Source of the DNA: Acidobacteriota bacterium
GTDB lineage: Bacteria > Acidobacteriota > Blastocatellia > Pyrinomonadales > Pyrinomonadaceae
Reading direction: 5' to 3'
Assembly (NCBI GenBank): GCA_020199835.1
Contig: JAIVJV010000012.1
Coordinates: 1-64,000, forward strand
DNA length: 64,000 nucleotides
Shown here piece after piece: positions 25,602 to 35,367 of the stretch (the stretch's first letter is position 1; each line of letters begins with the position of its first letter). A program made the position numbers and the translations under genes. The notes beneath the pieces are model-generated. The model worked only from the letters and a program-made list of their open reading frames with translations. It had not been told where the DNA came from and did not search any database.

Positions 25602-25769
25602 ATGTGTGAAGAACCCGCCCAAGCACACATCCACCTTGACTACGGCTCGCACGTCTACTGGTACTGTCAAACACGCAAAGAACAATTAGGAAGAGACACC
25701 TGGCGTGCGGGCTCTATGGTCATTGATGCCAGCAAACTAACCGCCTACGCACCACAACACCACTCATGA
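25602..25769 (+). CDS. Short protein, 55 aa, coupled to the next gene
   Basis: An ATG at 25602 opens 55 codons with ordinary protein composition (MCEEPAQAHIHLDYGSH, VYWYCQTRKEQLGRDTW). Its stop overlaps the next start as ATGA at 25766-25769, the same coupling used by its two downstream neighbours, which argues that it is a real gene. CCAGG upstream is a weak ribosome site. Function unknown. Confidence 0.55.
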   Translation: MCEEPAQAHIHLDYGSHVYWYCQTRKEQLGRDTWRAGSMVIDASKLTAYAPQHHS

Positions 25770-26008
25770 ACGATCCATTTCTGCAGGGTCTCATTGAAAC
25801 TTGCCTGCGTGTAAGCCGCGCACGCTTCTACGTCGCACTTGAAAACCGCGAGTCTTCGTCTGGCTTTCATCCTCAATCAAATAAGCGCTCAGCAGCAATT
25901 CGTGAGGCTGAAGCGCACCTCCGGCGTTATCCCGTTTGGACCGTCGCCCGAGTCTACAACCGAGACACCACTGCGTTGGTCAAAACCATCCACCGGAAGC
26001 ATGTATGA
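25766..26008 (+). CDS. Hypothetical basic protein, 80 aa
   Basis: A small basic protein (CLRVSRARFYVALENRE, HRKHV). It overlaps both neighbours by four bases (ATGA at 25766 and at 26005), so it is translated within a coupled three-gene unit ending in the DUF3560-methyltransferase. No domain recognised. Confidence 0.6.
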   Translation: MNDPFLQGLIETCLRVSRARFYVALENRESSSGFHPQSNKRSAAIREAEAHLRRYPVWTVARVYNRDTTALVKTIHRKHV

Positions 26009-28044
26009 GCGACAACGAGTTTATCGGCACAGCGACCTACTCGCCCGAAGACAACAAGCTCCGAATCTATCCAAACTTCCGCTTGCCAAAAGATCTGTAC
26101 CAGCGTGTCCGACGCGCCGGTTTCATTTGGGCTCCAAAACAAGAACTCTTTGTCGCCCCAATGTGGACGCCCCACCGCGAGGATCTCCTAATTGAACTCT
26201 GCGGAGAAATCGGAGACGAAGATACGAGCTTGGTGGACCGCGCCGAAATGCGCGCCGATCGCTTCAACGACTACAGTCACAAACGATTTGACGAGGCCAA
26301 TCGCGCACACGACGCCGTCGAGAGAATCTATGACCATATCCCGCTCGGTCAACCGATCATCGTAGGTCATCACAGTGAACGCCGTGCTCGCCGTGATGCC
26401 GAGCGAATCGAAGAAGGCATGAGAAAAGCGATCAGCCTATGGCAAACATCGCAATACTGGACCATGCGCGCGAAAGGAGCGCTACGTCACGCGAAGTACA
26501 ACGAACTGCCGGCCGTACGAGCGCGTCGCATCAAAACCATCGAAGCCGACAAGCGCAAGCAGGAGCGAACAAAAGGGGACTCCGAACGACTTCTTACCGC
26601 CTGGCACAATGACGGCAACCCCTTAACACATGAACGTGCGCGAGCCATTGCTAACTTCGAACGACTCAATACCCACCGCTGTTATCCGCTTGCCGACTTT
26701 CCACGCAATCCACCAGCGAGCCAATACGAAGGATCGATGGGCCTTTGGTCTGCCTTGGGAGACGATACCGAACACGCGATCATCACTCCTGAACAAGCGC
26801 AGCAGATTGCGCTGAAAGCACACAACCGAACGGTCGATCACTGTCTTAGGTGGATCGAGCACTACGACAACCGTCTGATCTATGAACGTTCCATGATCGA
26901 AGATCAGGGCGGACTCGCAGCAGAGAAGTTTGACATACAGCCTGGCGGGATGATTCTCACTGGCGACCAGTGGGTAACTGTCCTCCGAGTTAACAAATCC
27001 AACGGTGCGATCTGTAGCGTTACGACGAACGCTAAGTACGTTCGCATTAAAAGCATCGAGACCATCAAGGACTACCGACCTCCAACAGACGATGACAGGC
27101 TACAGCTTAAGAAAGCAACTACGCTCGCCCCTTTGTGTAACTACCCAAGCGAAGGTTTCAAAGAGATTACGAAAGCCGAATGGAAGCGCCGTTATCCAGA
27201 CGGCAAAGGCACACGCGAGCTTGAAGCAACCGCAACGATCGCCCCTCACCGAGTTCGGTACTTCTACACAATGTATGCCACGCCTGCGATCCAGCAAGTC
27301 TTCATCACTGACGAGAAACGTAAAGACCCTCCGCCCCTGTCAGCAGCCGGCGCAGTGAAGCCCGACCTGCCTACTGAGCGCGTAACATCTGCACCGATTT
27401 CCTCAACGCCACAGTCAAACCCACAGGCAGAACCGTTCGAGGCAATGCGCCAAACTCTGCACGCCGGCGTTAAGGTAGTTATCGCGTCTCAACTCTTTGC
27501 CACCTCATCAGACAAAGCCGCTTACATGGTCAAACTTCTAGACCCGCAGCCAGGCAACGACATATTGGAGCCGCAAGCGGGAACGGGCGCCCTGATAAAT
27601 CCGCTCGCTGACCTCTCATGCTGGATCACCGCTGTCGAAATAAACGCTGCGCTTGCAGACCAATTGCGCACCCGATGGGAAACCGGAAACAACGGCACGG
27701 ATCGCAAGCCTATCTGCGTCAAGGTAGTATGCGCCGACTTCCTTGAGTGTAATGGAAACCTCGGCAAGTTTGACCGCATAATTATGAACCCGCCCTTCGT
27801 CAACGCCGGGGACATCAAACACATCACGCACGCCATCGGTTTCCTCAAGCCTGGTGGAAGGCTGGTTGCCCTCTGCGCGAACGGACACCGTCAACGCGAA
27901 CAATTAAAGCCCCTGGCTGACTACTGGGAAGACCTGCCATCTGGCTCATTCAGTGAACAAGGGACGAATGTAGACGTTGCTCTCCTGGTCATCAACGCAG
28001 CTACACAACCCAACAAACCTCCCGAACCAGGCTGGTTGTTCTAA
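26005..28044 (+). CDS. DUF3560 protein fused to an N6-adenine-type methyltransferase
   Basis: 679 residues. The N-terminal half matches DUF3560 (YSPEDNKLRIYPNFRLP, RAGFIWAPKQELFVAP, then RRDAERIEEGMRKAISLW and a helical YWTMRAKGAL part). The C-terminal 200 residues form a Rossmann methyltransferase: ILEPQAGTGAL (motif I), AVEIN, and FDRIIMNPPF (motif IV, NPPF near residue 594). Adenine N6 is the expected target. The ATG at 26005 overlaps the previous stop; the frame extends upstream but lacks homology. DUF3560 proteins are typical of large plasmids. Confidence 0.82.
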   Translation: MSDNEFIGTATYSPEDNKLRIYPNFRLPKDLYQRVRRAGFIWAPKQELFVAPMWTPHREDLLIELCGEIGDEDTSLVDRAEMRADRFNDYSHKRFDEANRAHDAVERIYDHIPLGQPIIVGHHSERRARRDAERIEEGMRKAISLWQTSQYWTMRAKGALRHAKYNELPAVRARRIKTIEADKRKQERTKGDSERLLTAWHNDGNPLTHERARAIANFERLNTHRCYPLADFPRNPPASQYEGSMGLWSALGDDTEHAIITPEQAQQIALKAHNRTVDHCLRWIEHYDNRLIYERSMIEDQGGLAAEKFDIQPGGMILTGDQWVTVLRVNKSNGAICSVTTNAKYVRIKSIETIKDYRPPTDDDRLQLKKATTLAPLCNYPSEGFKEITKAEWKRRYPDGKGTRELEATATIAPHRVRYFYTMYATPAIQQVFITDEKRKDPPPLSAAGAVKPDLPTERVTSAPISSTPQSNPQAEPFEAMRQTLHAGVKVVIASQLFATSSDKAAYMVKLLDPQPGNDILEPQAGTGALINPLADLSCWITAVEINAALADQLRTRWETGNNGTDRKPICVKVVCADFLECNGNLGKFDRIIMNPPFVNAGDIKHITHAIGFLKPGGRLVALCANGHRQREQLKPLADYWEDLPSGSFSEQGTNVDVALLVINAATQPNKPPEPGWLF

Positions 28045-28650
28045 CTGCTCAACTTTCACGCCGTCCCTGTCCCCAAAACAGCGCAAGAAATCCGGCCGCC
28101 AATTTTCTGTCGCCGCCAAAATCTTGGCGTTCCGCATCTATCGCCTGAATTTTCAAACATTTCGCTCGGTTCCTCCTGATCCGATCCGTCACAACAACCC
28201 TATCGCCGGGTCACTCATTCAGCCGCCGCCTGCGACGACACAACACAAGCACGCTTCCTTTCTCAACCACCAATGGCGTTCACCTAATTGGAACCCTAAT
28301 CCATGACGGCCCAAAACAAAGCGCTTCCGCCTAACCGCGTAACCGAGCATTTTAGAGCTCCCTCAACGTTCTGAGTCTGGCCGGTTTTTACCCCCTTCTT
28401 TTGTCCGCAATCCTTTCGATTCGAAAAGATCCTGTCGTTTTTCTCCAAATCATCGGTCTCTATCTCGCTTACATCTTTGGACCCAAATTTATTTTTCGTC
28501 CAGCTTTTATGCTTGTCTAAGCCACCATACCCTGGCTTTCAACTCCAGTAGAGCGCTCCGCGGCACAATCCTTGTAACTACCTCCCCGCCGCTCACGGCT
28601 CGCGCGGCGCAAAATTTGGCACCTAACAATTGACACGGAGCAAAAACATA
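28045..28650. other. 606-bp gap without a convincing gene
   Basis: Reading frames here are short and have poor composition. A small hairpin (CGCC, AAAATCTT, GGCG near 28114) and a TTTCG/CGAAA hairpin near 28418 are present. It may hold the promoter for the gene at 28651, but no clear -35/-10 pair is visible. Confidence 0.4.
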
Positions 28651-29070
28651 ATGAATACCCCAGGTCAACATTCTGCATCGTCACCCTTAATCCTTTTTGC
28701 AGCAAAGAATGCTCACGAGGAAGTCACTGCAAAAGTTGTTCGCATGATGCTCAAGTACGAAATACTCCGATTCCAAATCGAAAACAACCTAATCGAACTC
28801 GACACCAAACAACGAGACCAAAAGCGCCAGGAAGCCATACAACTTCGGATCGAGGGTTTCCGCACTCAACGTGAATCGGGAGAGAAAGGATTGCCCTTTA
28901 CCTACGATGATGAACTGCTCCGTCGCGAAGGAACCCGGATAGCTTACCTATTACTTCGAGACGCAACAGAGGAAGCGACACGAATTGAAGAGGGCGTTGT
29001 GGCTATCTCCGTAAACAAGGCACTTTATGGAATGGACGACGACCTAATTAAATTCGCAACCGCCGCCTAA
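28651..29070 (+). CDS. Hypothetical helical protein, 139 aa
   Basis: The ATG at 28651 with CGGAG at 28636-28640 is preferred over TTG 28630. Mostly helical, with a basic, coiled middle (KYEILRFQIENNLIELDTKQ) and repeated acidic-basic patterning. It precedes the sigma-54 activator gene. Not recognised. Confidence 0.6.
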   Translation: MNTPGQHSASSPLILFAAKNAHEEVTAKVVRMMLKYEILRFQIENNLIELDTKQRDQKRQEAIQLRIEGFRTQRESGEKGLPFTYDDELLRREGTRIAYLLLRDATEEATRIEEGVVAISVNKALYGMDDDLIKFATAA

Positions 29071-29131
29071 TAGACGCAACTATTCCTGATTGAGAAAACC
29101 ATTGGAAATCAGACAACTAAAGGGAAGCGCT

Positions 29132-30547
29132 ATGAACCCCGCCACCGCGAAAATAACCGCACACGAAAAGCCCGAGGACGAGCTAATTAAGGAATTCTGT
29201 CAAAACCTCCAAGAGTGCAAGACCATCGACGATGCTTTCCTAACTATTACATCGCTCTTCGATTCACTCGACGTCCCAATCGAACGCATCACCCTCGTTC
29301 GAGACAGCGAAACTTCAGAAGTAACCCTCAACGAGAACGCTTCTGGAATCCGGCGTGAATTCAAAGCTCAACTGCAAAAGACGAATCTAACCATAGTCGG
29401 CATCAGCATTCCGCCCAACCTCAACTCACTTCTGCAATCACTTGTCACCTCTGCGACGGCTACATTTCAAGACTGGATTTCCCAGCCCGTAGCATCCCCG
29501 AACGCGCCTACTTCACGAATGATCGGTGACAGCCCACGAATGCGCGAACTCTCAATCGAAATAACCCGCGCAGCGCGGTCGGATCATAGTGTTCTCATCA
29601 AAGGCGAATCCGGCACAGGTAAGACTACAGCTGCACTAATGGTCCACGAACAAAGCCTGAGGTCCAACAAACCCTTTGTGGATATCAACTGCGCCGCCTT
29701 GCCCGAAGCACTACTCGAAAGCGAACTCTTCGGATACGAAAAAGGCGCCTTCACCGGCGCCGCGGGAACCAAGAAAGGTTTGTTTGAAATCGCCGATGGC
29801 GGAACCCTCTTCCTCGACGAAATCGGAGAAATGAAGCCAGAGCTTCAAGCAAAGCTACTCACCGCGATCGAAGGAAAACGAATACGGCGACTCGGCAGTA
29901 CGAAGGATGTCCCATGCGACGTCCGCGTAATCACTGCCTCGTCGCGCAACATTCGAACAATGATTCACGCCGGCACGTTCCGCGAGGATCTCTACTACCG
30001 TATCGCCGTCCTCGAAATTTCAATTCCACCATTAAGAGAACGTGATTCAGATATCCCTACGCTGGTCCACCACCGCCTATCCATCGAACAACAACTTAAC
30101 GGACGCAGTAGCCCATATCAAATCGAGTCCCTTGCTCTTCAAGCTTTGACTCTCTACGACTGGCCCGGAAACATCAGAGAGCTTCAAAACATCATCTCTC
30201 GTTTAGCCACGCGCATTAACAACGATGAACCGATTACACAAGAAAGCGTATTGTCCCAATTGCCTCAAAAAGCCATCGAATCCGGATCGCTTCTTCTCCC
30301 TAACGCCGCCCGAATCATTAACCCAGGTGAAGACCTTCATGCTTTCATTGCTCGGATTCAGCTACTCGCGATCGACTCGACTGTAATTGCAATGGGCAAT
30401 ACGCAAGACGCAGCCCTCCGACTCGGTTACGGCCGAACATCACTGACTTCACTAAGGACAAACCTTCAGAACGGAATTCACCGCCGAACCAAACGAAAGA
30501 CACCCTCTAATACAAACCCCAATCAACAATCGTTACCTGTAGGCTGA
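29132..30547 (+). CDS. Sigma-54-dependent activator with intact GAFTGA
   Basis: 471 residues. The N-terminal 130 residues are a possible sensory domain. The AAA+ core has Walker A GESGTGKT (near 160), [13 protein letters not shown] (GAFTGA near 206), FLDEIGEM (Walker B), [13 protein letters not shown] and [11 protein letters not shown]. The C-terminal HTH is Fis-like ([19 protein letters not shown]). It would drive sigma-54 promoters. AAAGGGAAG upstream supports the ATG at 29132. Unlike the 956-residue regulator at 5843, the sigma-54 contact loop is fully conserved. No clear -24/-12 promoter was seen in the window. Confidence 0.88.
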   Translation: MNPATAKITAHEKPEDELIKEFCQNLQECKTIDDAFLTITSLFDSLDVPIERITLVRDSETSEVTLNENASGIRREFKAQLQKTNLTIVGISIPPNLNSLLQSLVTSATATFQDWISQPVASPNAPTSRMIGDSPRMRELSIEITRAARSDHSVLIKGESGTGKTTAALMVHEQSLRSNKPFVDINCAALPEALLESELFGYEKGAFTGAAGTKKGLFEIADGGTLFLDEIGEMKPELQAKLLTAIEGKRIRRLGSTKDVPCDVRVITASSRNIRTMIHAGTFREDLYYRIAVLEISIPPLRERDSDIPTLVHHRLSIEQQLNGRSSPYQIESLALQALTLYDWPGNIRELQNIISRLATRINNDEPITQESVLSQLPQKAIESGSLLLPNAARIINPGEDLHAFIARIQLLAIDSTVIAMGNTQDAALRLGYGRTSLTSLRTNLQNGIHRRTKRKTPSNTNPNQQSLPVG

Positions 30548-30596
30548 TCACATTGCTCCCAATCCTACACATTCTTTCATCGCCATATCGAAGATT

Positions 30597-31286
30597 ATGC
30601 ACATAGCACACTCGATCTCGATCGAAACTTTTCACGAAGCTCAAATCATTACCGCAGAGATCTGGCAATCAGCATCCTCCGCTGACATCATGCTTACGAT
30701 GCTTTTAGAATCGCGGCTCTTCCAGAACTCCAACCATCACGCGCCACAGCTCTATTTATTCGCGGGCTCATGCGCGCGCAGAGTGAACCACTTGCTTCAA
30801 GATCCAAGAAGCCGTGAAGCAATTCGCGCTGCCGAACTGTTCGCTAGCAACGCAACCACGAGCCAACAGTTACTCGATTCTCATCTATCTGCTCACAACG
30901 CTACCCTTGACCTCGCAAACACGTATAACAACTCCCCACTCCTGTCGACAGAGCAATCAAAAGACGACGACGACCGAGCTATTTCTCGAGCAACATTTTT
31001 CGGCGGAGCTCTATTACACGCAGCCGCAACTGCGTCTATGGCCTGCTGCCCTTCAGAGATCTTACATCCGCTGCAAGCCGCGGAGGCTTCAGCTCGCTAT
31101 GCGACAAAAGCACTCTATTACGAACAACTAAGTAACGACACTGACTCGACTCTAATCTCCCAACTGGTTGACGAGGAACAGCACCGCCAATCTCAGGCTC
31201 TACGCATCTTTCTCGGTAATCCCTTCGATTCAAAACGCTGGCCTCCATTCAACATTCCCACAACACAGAGATCCACTATCCGGTAA
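30597..31286 (+). CDS. Hypothetical protein with C-terminal LGNPF motif, 229 aa
   Basis: A helical protein ending ALRIFLGNPFDSKRWPPFN. A similar LLRxIFGNPF sequence ends many uncharacterised planctomycete and acidobacterial proteins, so I place it loosely with them. Two cysteines occur together (MACCPSE). It follows the sigma-54 activator by 49 bases. No enzymatic motif seen. Confidence 0.6.
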   Translation: MHIAHSISIETFHEAQIITAEIWQSASSADIMLTMLLESRLFQNSNHHAPQLYLFAGSCARRVNHLLQDPRSREAIRAAELFASNATTSQQLLDSHLSAHNATLDLANTYNNSPLLSTEQSKDDDDRAISRATFFGGALLHAAATASMACCPSEILHPLQAAEASARYATKALYYEQLSNDTDSTLISQLVDEEQHRQSQALRIFLGNPFDSKRWPPFNIPTTQRSTIR

Positions 31287-31290
31287 CGCC

Positions 31291-31476
31291 ATGTACGACA
31301 CAACAACACTTCCTTCAAAGCACCAACTAGTCACAGCCTCATGCGACGATTTCGGCCAGTACGGATCGATCTTTGCATCGGATTCCGATCGCGAGATACC
31401 AGAACCTCATAACCTGTACAACGAAACCACACATACCGAAATCGTAGACAACTCAAACGCCGTGAGGCTCAAGTAA
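31291..31476 (+). CDS. Small hypothetical protein, 61 aa
   Basis: An ATG at 31291, four bases after the previous stop, opens 61 acidic codons (MYDTTTLPSKHQL, FASDSDREIPEPHNLYNE). Close spacing suggests co-transcription. No motif recognised. Confidence 0.45.
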   Translation: MYDTTTLPSKHQLVTASCDDFGQYGSIFASDSDREIPEPHNLYNETTHTEIVDNSNAVRLK

Positions 31477-31653
31477 CACGCCGCTCACAACCTCTCTCCC
31501 AAAAATTTTCACCTTCTCACAACTTTCCAAGCTCGTTCGTGACCGCCCGGCTTTCGCCTAGCGGCCAAACTAAATACAGGCGGACGGCAGTCGCTTGATC
31601 TTTAAGCACCGAGAAACCGGTCACACTCGATTCACCAAAAACGATTCAGCCTA

Positions 31654-31830
31654 ATGAGCCAACCAAAACGTGAGCGTCATTATCGCTGTCCTATCTGCTA
31701 TTGGCTTTGTGATTGGGGAGAAAAGATGTTTGCCGCTTGTCTTTGCGCGATACGCAAAGCGGCAGCCGATGGTGATGAATACGCGCAAAGATACTTAGCT
31801 GAGTACAACGACGACTATTACTCACAATGA
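31654..31830 (+). CDS. Small Cys-rich protein, 58 aa, coupled to the methyltransferase
   Basis: ATG 31654 opens 58 codons: RHYRCPICYWLCDWG has a CPIC knuckle plus another Cys, then a helical tail ending YNDDYYSQ. The stop overlaps the methyltransferase start as ATGA at 31827. The coupling and cysteine pattern support a real gene, perhaps a small zinc-binding partner of the methyltransferase. Confidence 0.55.
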   Translation: MSQPKRERHYRCPICYWLCDWGEKMFAACLCAIRKAAADGDEYAQRYLAEYNDDYYSQ

Positions 31831-33845
31831 CTGCCATTTTGAAACGCTCACGCGGCGCCACCGTTGACGCCATCGATTTCTATTGCGGATTTGGCGGTTC
31901 AGCCCAGGGCATTAGAGCTGCTGGTGCCGACCTCAAGGCCGCAGCGAATCATAGCTCTCTCGCCATTGCGTGCCACCAAAAAAATTTCCCAGACGTTACT
32001 CACTATCGTGCCGATCTAGTCGATCCCGATAGTGCAGACTACATGGACCCAGCCGATTTGCCCGCTGCTCGATATGCCTGGTTCTCACCAGGGTGTCAAC
32101 ATCACTCTCCAGCAAACGCTAAAAAGATATATCAACGAGGCCGCCAATCAACTCTCTTCGAGCAGGACGAATTCGACGAGGCGGCTTACGCCAATAGCGA
32201 ACGCAGCCGAGTAACAATGTCATGCGTACTCCGCTACGCTGACAGGCACAAACCAGAAATCCTGGTAGTAGAAAACGTAGTCGAAGTCACCCACTGGGGA
32301 CCCGGCCGCGACGGTTCAACCTTCGCCTGGTGGAAACGCACACTCGCAAACATCGGCTACGAGATCGAGTGCGTTTTCCTAAACAGCCAATTTTTCCCGC
32401 CCTGCCCGCAGAGTCGTGATCGTGTGTACATCGTCGCCTGGAAACGAGGTAACGCTCGGCCCAACCTCGACTATCGGCCGCTCGCGTATTGCACCAGCCA
32501 TCGCTGCAACGGCCGCCATGTCTACGCCGTTCAAACCTGGAAGAAACCAACCAAAGCATGGCCGCTACCGAAATGGGGCAAGTACAAACGCCAATACGTC
32601 TACTGCTGCCCAGACTGTCACAGTCAGGTAGAACCGGCTGCATTCCCAGCTTATACGGCTATCAACTGGTCCAATCTCGGTCCAACATTAGGTGAGCGTG
32701 CCGAACTTGGAATGCCACAACTGGCAACAGCCACCGTAGACCGCATACGCCGAGCGTTCGCCAAATTTGGTAGAACTCCCCCCTTTATTATTCCTACCAA
32801 ACGTGTCTGGGGAACAGATCGATCAGTCGCACAACCATTTACTGCCCAAACGACTCAGCAAGATAAGGCATTGGTCAGCGCCATCATCAAAAACAATGGC
32901 GCTCCAAACGAAGCCAAGTACCGAGCGCTGTCGCCAGCCCGACCATTCGGCGCCTTGACGACCACTCCCACCCAAGCTCTGGCAACCGCAGTTGTTCCCC
33001 AACGCTTCGACAGCAAACCCTCCAGCGCACATGAACAGCTTCCCACAGTCACAACTCAACAGAGCGATTTAACACTATCATCAGTAGTCCTCCCAGCCGC
33101 AGGGAACACGTATGAAGCTTCCGGCTATACCAGAGCGCGACACGTCACAGAACAACTCTACACACAACACACCACTCAAGCCTTCGGCTTCGCGTCCGTA
33201 CCTACACTTGTGGAAATGCGAGGAGGTGGCTCTATTCAAGCCGGTCAACACCCGGTGACTGAGGCAACTCATACCGTCACTGCCGGCGGCTCGCATCACG
33301 GTTTGGTTTCGACACCACTATTGCTCAACGGTCAGGAAAACGAATCCGTTCACACCGTAACTGAACCTGCCTACACCGTCAGAGCCAACGGCGGAGCAGG
33401 CCGTCTCATTTCACCCGCATTCTTCGCGAAATTGAATGGTGGTGCATCTGACACCGCATGGCACGCCACCACAGATCCCTTTAACACAGTTACATCGCGT
33501 GACACTCACGGCCTCCTGACACTGCCTTTAATTGAAGAATTCCGCGCTGATCCCCTCGCAGTCACAAAGAGGCTTGCAACCCTCATGTCTCAACTGCGGT
33601 ATGACGTCGAATCGTCACCTGAAATTCCACTGGATCAAATCACCGACGACGACTTGATGAAGAGTCATTTCCGTATGCTCGAACCAGACCCCGAATTAAG
33701 GTGGGCGATGGCCTTCGAGGATGATTACATTCTTTTGGGAAACAAGACCCAAATGACCGCGGGACTTGGAAATGCCGTAACCCCACCAGTCGCCACATGG
33801 ATAACAGCCCGCTGTCTCGAAACACTTGGCGCGCTCGTTAACTGA
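31827..33845 (+). CDS. C5-cytosine DNA methyltransferase with long target-recognition region
   Basis: 672 residues. Motif I is DFYCGFGGSAQGIRAAG. Motif IV is FSPGCQHHSPA with the catalytic Cys at C90 (Pro-Cys is replaced by Gly-Cys). Motif VI is VVENVVEV, motif VIII QSRDRVYIVAW, and motif X near the end is GNAVTPPVATW. It methylates cytosine C5 in DNA. Residues about 330-570 hold repeated units of the type H/Y-TVT-x-GG-x-H-GL, typical of phage-borne enzymes. It sits with a Mom-like gene 21 bases downstream and has no cognate restriction gene nearby, so self-protection is likely. Confidence 0.88.
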   Translation: MTAILKRSRGATVDAIDFYCGFGGSAQGIRAAGADLKAAANHSSLAIACHQKNFPDVTHYRADLVDPDSADYMDPADLPAARYAWFSPGCQHHSPANAKKIYQRGRQSTLFEQDEFDEAAYANSERSRVTMSCVLRYADRHKPEILVVENVVEVTHWGPGRDGSTFAWWKRTLANIGYEIECVFLNSQFFPPCPQSRDRVYIVAWKRGNARPNLDYRPLAYCTSHRCNGRHVYAVQTWKKPTKAWPLPKWGKYKRQYVYCCPDCHSQVEPAAFPAYTAINWSNLGPTLGERAELGMPQLATATVDRIRRAFAKFGRTPPFIIPTKRVWGTDRSVAQPFTAQTTQQDKALVSAIIKNNGAPNEAKYRALSPARPFGALTTTPTQALATAVVPQRFDSKPSSAHEQLPTVTTQQSDLTLSSVVLPAAGNTYEASGYTRARHVTEQLYTQHTTQAFGFASVPTLVEMRGGGSIQAGQHPVTEATHTVTAGGSHHGLVSTPLLLNGQENESVHTVTEPAYTVRANGGAGRLISPAFFAKLNGGASDTAWHATTDPFNTVTSRDTHGLLTLPLIEEFRADPLAVTKRLATLMSQLRYDVESSPEIPLDQITDDDLMKSHFRMLEPDPELRWAMAFEDDYILLGNKTQMTAGLGNAVTPPVATWITARCLETLGALVN

Positions 33846-33866
33846 CCGCTACCCCCGCAAATCCCA

Positions 33867-34712
33867 ATGAAGCACTCACCCCAACAAACTCCCTTTCCCT
33901 TCGCTTGCCAACGCTGGCGCGATCACCGTGGCATCTACCGGCCACCTGATGAGGTCATATCAACCCACGAATACGAGATTGCGCCCATCACAGTCACACA
34001 GGCCAAAGCGTTCGTGAAACGACATCATTACTCGGGCACCTATGTAGCGTGCCGCTATCGTTACGGTCTCTTCAAACGGTACGCACTGTTTCCCGAGGAT
34101 CAATTAGTTGGTGTCGCCATATTTTCCGTACCCATGTCACAGAAAGTTTTGACAAACATCTTCACGTGCGACCCTCTTGAAAGCGTTGAATTGGGCCGAT
34201 TCGTTCTTCTCGATAATGTGCCATCAAATGCAGAATCTTGGTTTTTTGCACGCTGTCGCGAACTCTTGAAACGCGAGGGTATCAAAGGCATCGTCGCCTT
34301 CTCTGACGACACTCCCCGCACGAGTCTCGACAATGACCAGCCAATTTTTCTCGGGCACATCGGCAACTTCTACCAGGCTTCAAATGCTGTCTACTTAAAA
34401 CGAACAACCCCTCGCACCCTTAAACTGCTCCCCGACGGAACGGTATTCAGCGATCGTGCCGCCTCAAAAATCCGAATCCGCGAACGCGGCTGGCGATATG
34501 CCGCACACATTCTTATCACGCATGGCGCTCCGGAACCTCCAGCAGACAAACCCAGCCGCCTGGCTAAGGCACTGGACCAGTCTGCTTACCAGACCACTCA
34601 GGCATCGAGGAAACCACCGTTATGCTTGGAGTCTTTCACACTCGCTAAGGCTCCCACCGTCGCACCAATACCCCAAGTGGTCCAATCCGTTCAACAGAAT
34701 GGAGTCTCATGA
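33867..34712 (+). CDS. Mom-like adenine modification protein
   Basis: 281 residues matching the pattern of Mom-family proteins: AKAFVKRHHYSGTY (50-59), LVGVAIFSVP, ELGRFVLLDNVPSNAESWF (109-126), GIVAFSDD, and HIGNFYQASNAVY (164-176). Mu Mom is a GNAT-fold protein that converts adenine to N6-carbamoylmethyladenine and blocks restriction. The same chemistry is an inference here. It follows the cytosine methyltransferase by 21 bases and overlaps the next gene by four bases. The C-terminal 60 residues are a Pro-rich extension. Confidence 0.72.
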   Translation: MKHSPQQTPFPFACQRWRDHRGIYRPPDEVISTHEYEIAPITVTQAKAFVKRHHYSGTYVACRYRYGLFKRYALFPEDQLVGVAIFSVPMSQKVLTNIFTCDPLESVELGRFVLLDNVPSNAESWFFARCRELLKREGIKGIVAFSDDTPRTSLDNDQPIFLGHIGNFYQASNAVYLKRTTPRTLKLLPDGTVFSDRAASKIRIRERGWRYAAHILITHGAPEPPADKPSRLAKALDQSAYQTTQASRKPPLCLESFTLAKAPTVAPIPQVVQSVQQNGVS

Positions 34713-34924
34713 AAGTCGAAGCTATTTACCCAAGCACAAATCCCAGTTGCGACATGCTTAACCTGTACCATCAAGCAAATCTTATCGCTCGAATACATGA
34801 CCAGCTGTGGATTGAACACGTGCTTGGACCACAACAGCGCAAACGTTGGTACAACGGCAAATACATTTTCGATGTTTCGTCGAACACGATTAATGAACAC
34901 TGTGAAAAACGATTTCCGAGATAA
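34709..34924 (+). CDS. Small hypothetical protein, 71 aa
   Basis: Overlaps the Mom-like gene as ATGA at 34709. Compact, with several aromatic residues (LWIEHVLGPQQRKRWYNGKYIF). The coupling implies a role with the modification genes. Not recognised. Confidence 0.6.
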   Translation: MKVEAIYPSTNPSCDMLNLYHQANLIARIHDQLWIEHVLGPQQRKRWYNGKYIFDVSSNTINEHCEKRFPR

Positions 34925-35025
34925 ACGAAATGTCTACAACCATGAGATCAACAACCCAACCGACGACACAATAGTGGTTTCTAGAGTCACGTTGTCGGGC
35001 ACTTTTGGATGCGCTCAACCCTGTG

Positions 35026-35058
35026 CAGGTTCGACTCACCTGGACTCAGATGCTGAGT
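35026..35058 (+). other. Two adjacent small hairpins
   Basis: CAGGT 35026-35030 pairs with ACCTG 35038-35042, and ACTCAG 35044-35049 with CTGAGT 35053-35058. They lie in a gene-free stretch. No U-run follows, so a terminator is not clear. Confidence 0.4.
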
Positions 35059-35117
35059 TCAATTGATGCACTTTCGGATCAACGGCCATCGCATTTCGCG
35101 ACCGTCTCTTTGCACTG

Positions 35118-35321
35118 TTGAGCGACACCTTTCCAGTACGGTTACTAGGCGAGCTAACCACTCTGAACCTCACGACCACGGATGCTTTGCTTGCGGATCT
35201 CTATCAGTTCGTCGAAACGACACTCGCTAATACAGATTCACCCGACTCGAATTTGTTAGCCCGCATCGTCACTCGGCAAGCTATAACCCGGACTCTGCAA
35301 TCAAAGAATGAACGAGGGTGA
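35118..35321 (+). CDS. Small hypothetical protein, 67 aa
   Basis: A TTG start at 35118 is the only usable start in this frame. The translated helical sequence (LLADLYQFVETTLANTD, LLARIVTRQAITRTL) has natural composition. No good ribosome site. May be the 3' part of a longer broken gene. Confidence 0.35.
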   Translation: MSDTFPVRLLGELTTLNLTTTDALLADLYQFVETTLANTDSPDSNLLARIVTRQAITRTLQSKNERG

Positions 35322-35367
35322 GAAGCTCTCTCTCTCTTAAACACTTGAGACCACGATCCAACCGAAG

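Noticed and set aside
28045..28306. A plus-strand frame continuing past the DUF3560-methyltransferase stop
   Set aside because: Low-complexity composition and no start or homology; treated as gap.
35018..35060. GGTTCGACTC resembles a tRNA T-loop
   Set aside because: Base pairing gives a stem of CAGGT/ACCTG in the wrong register and no acceptor, D or anticodon arms fit, so it is not a tRNA.
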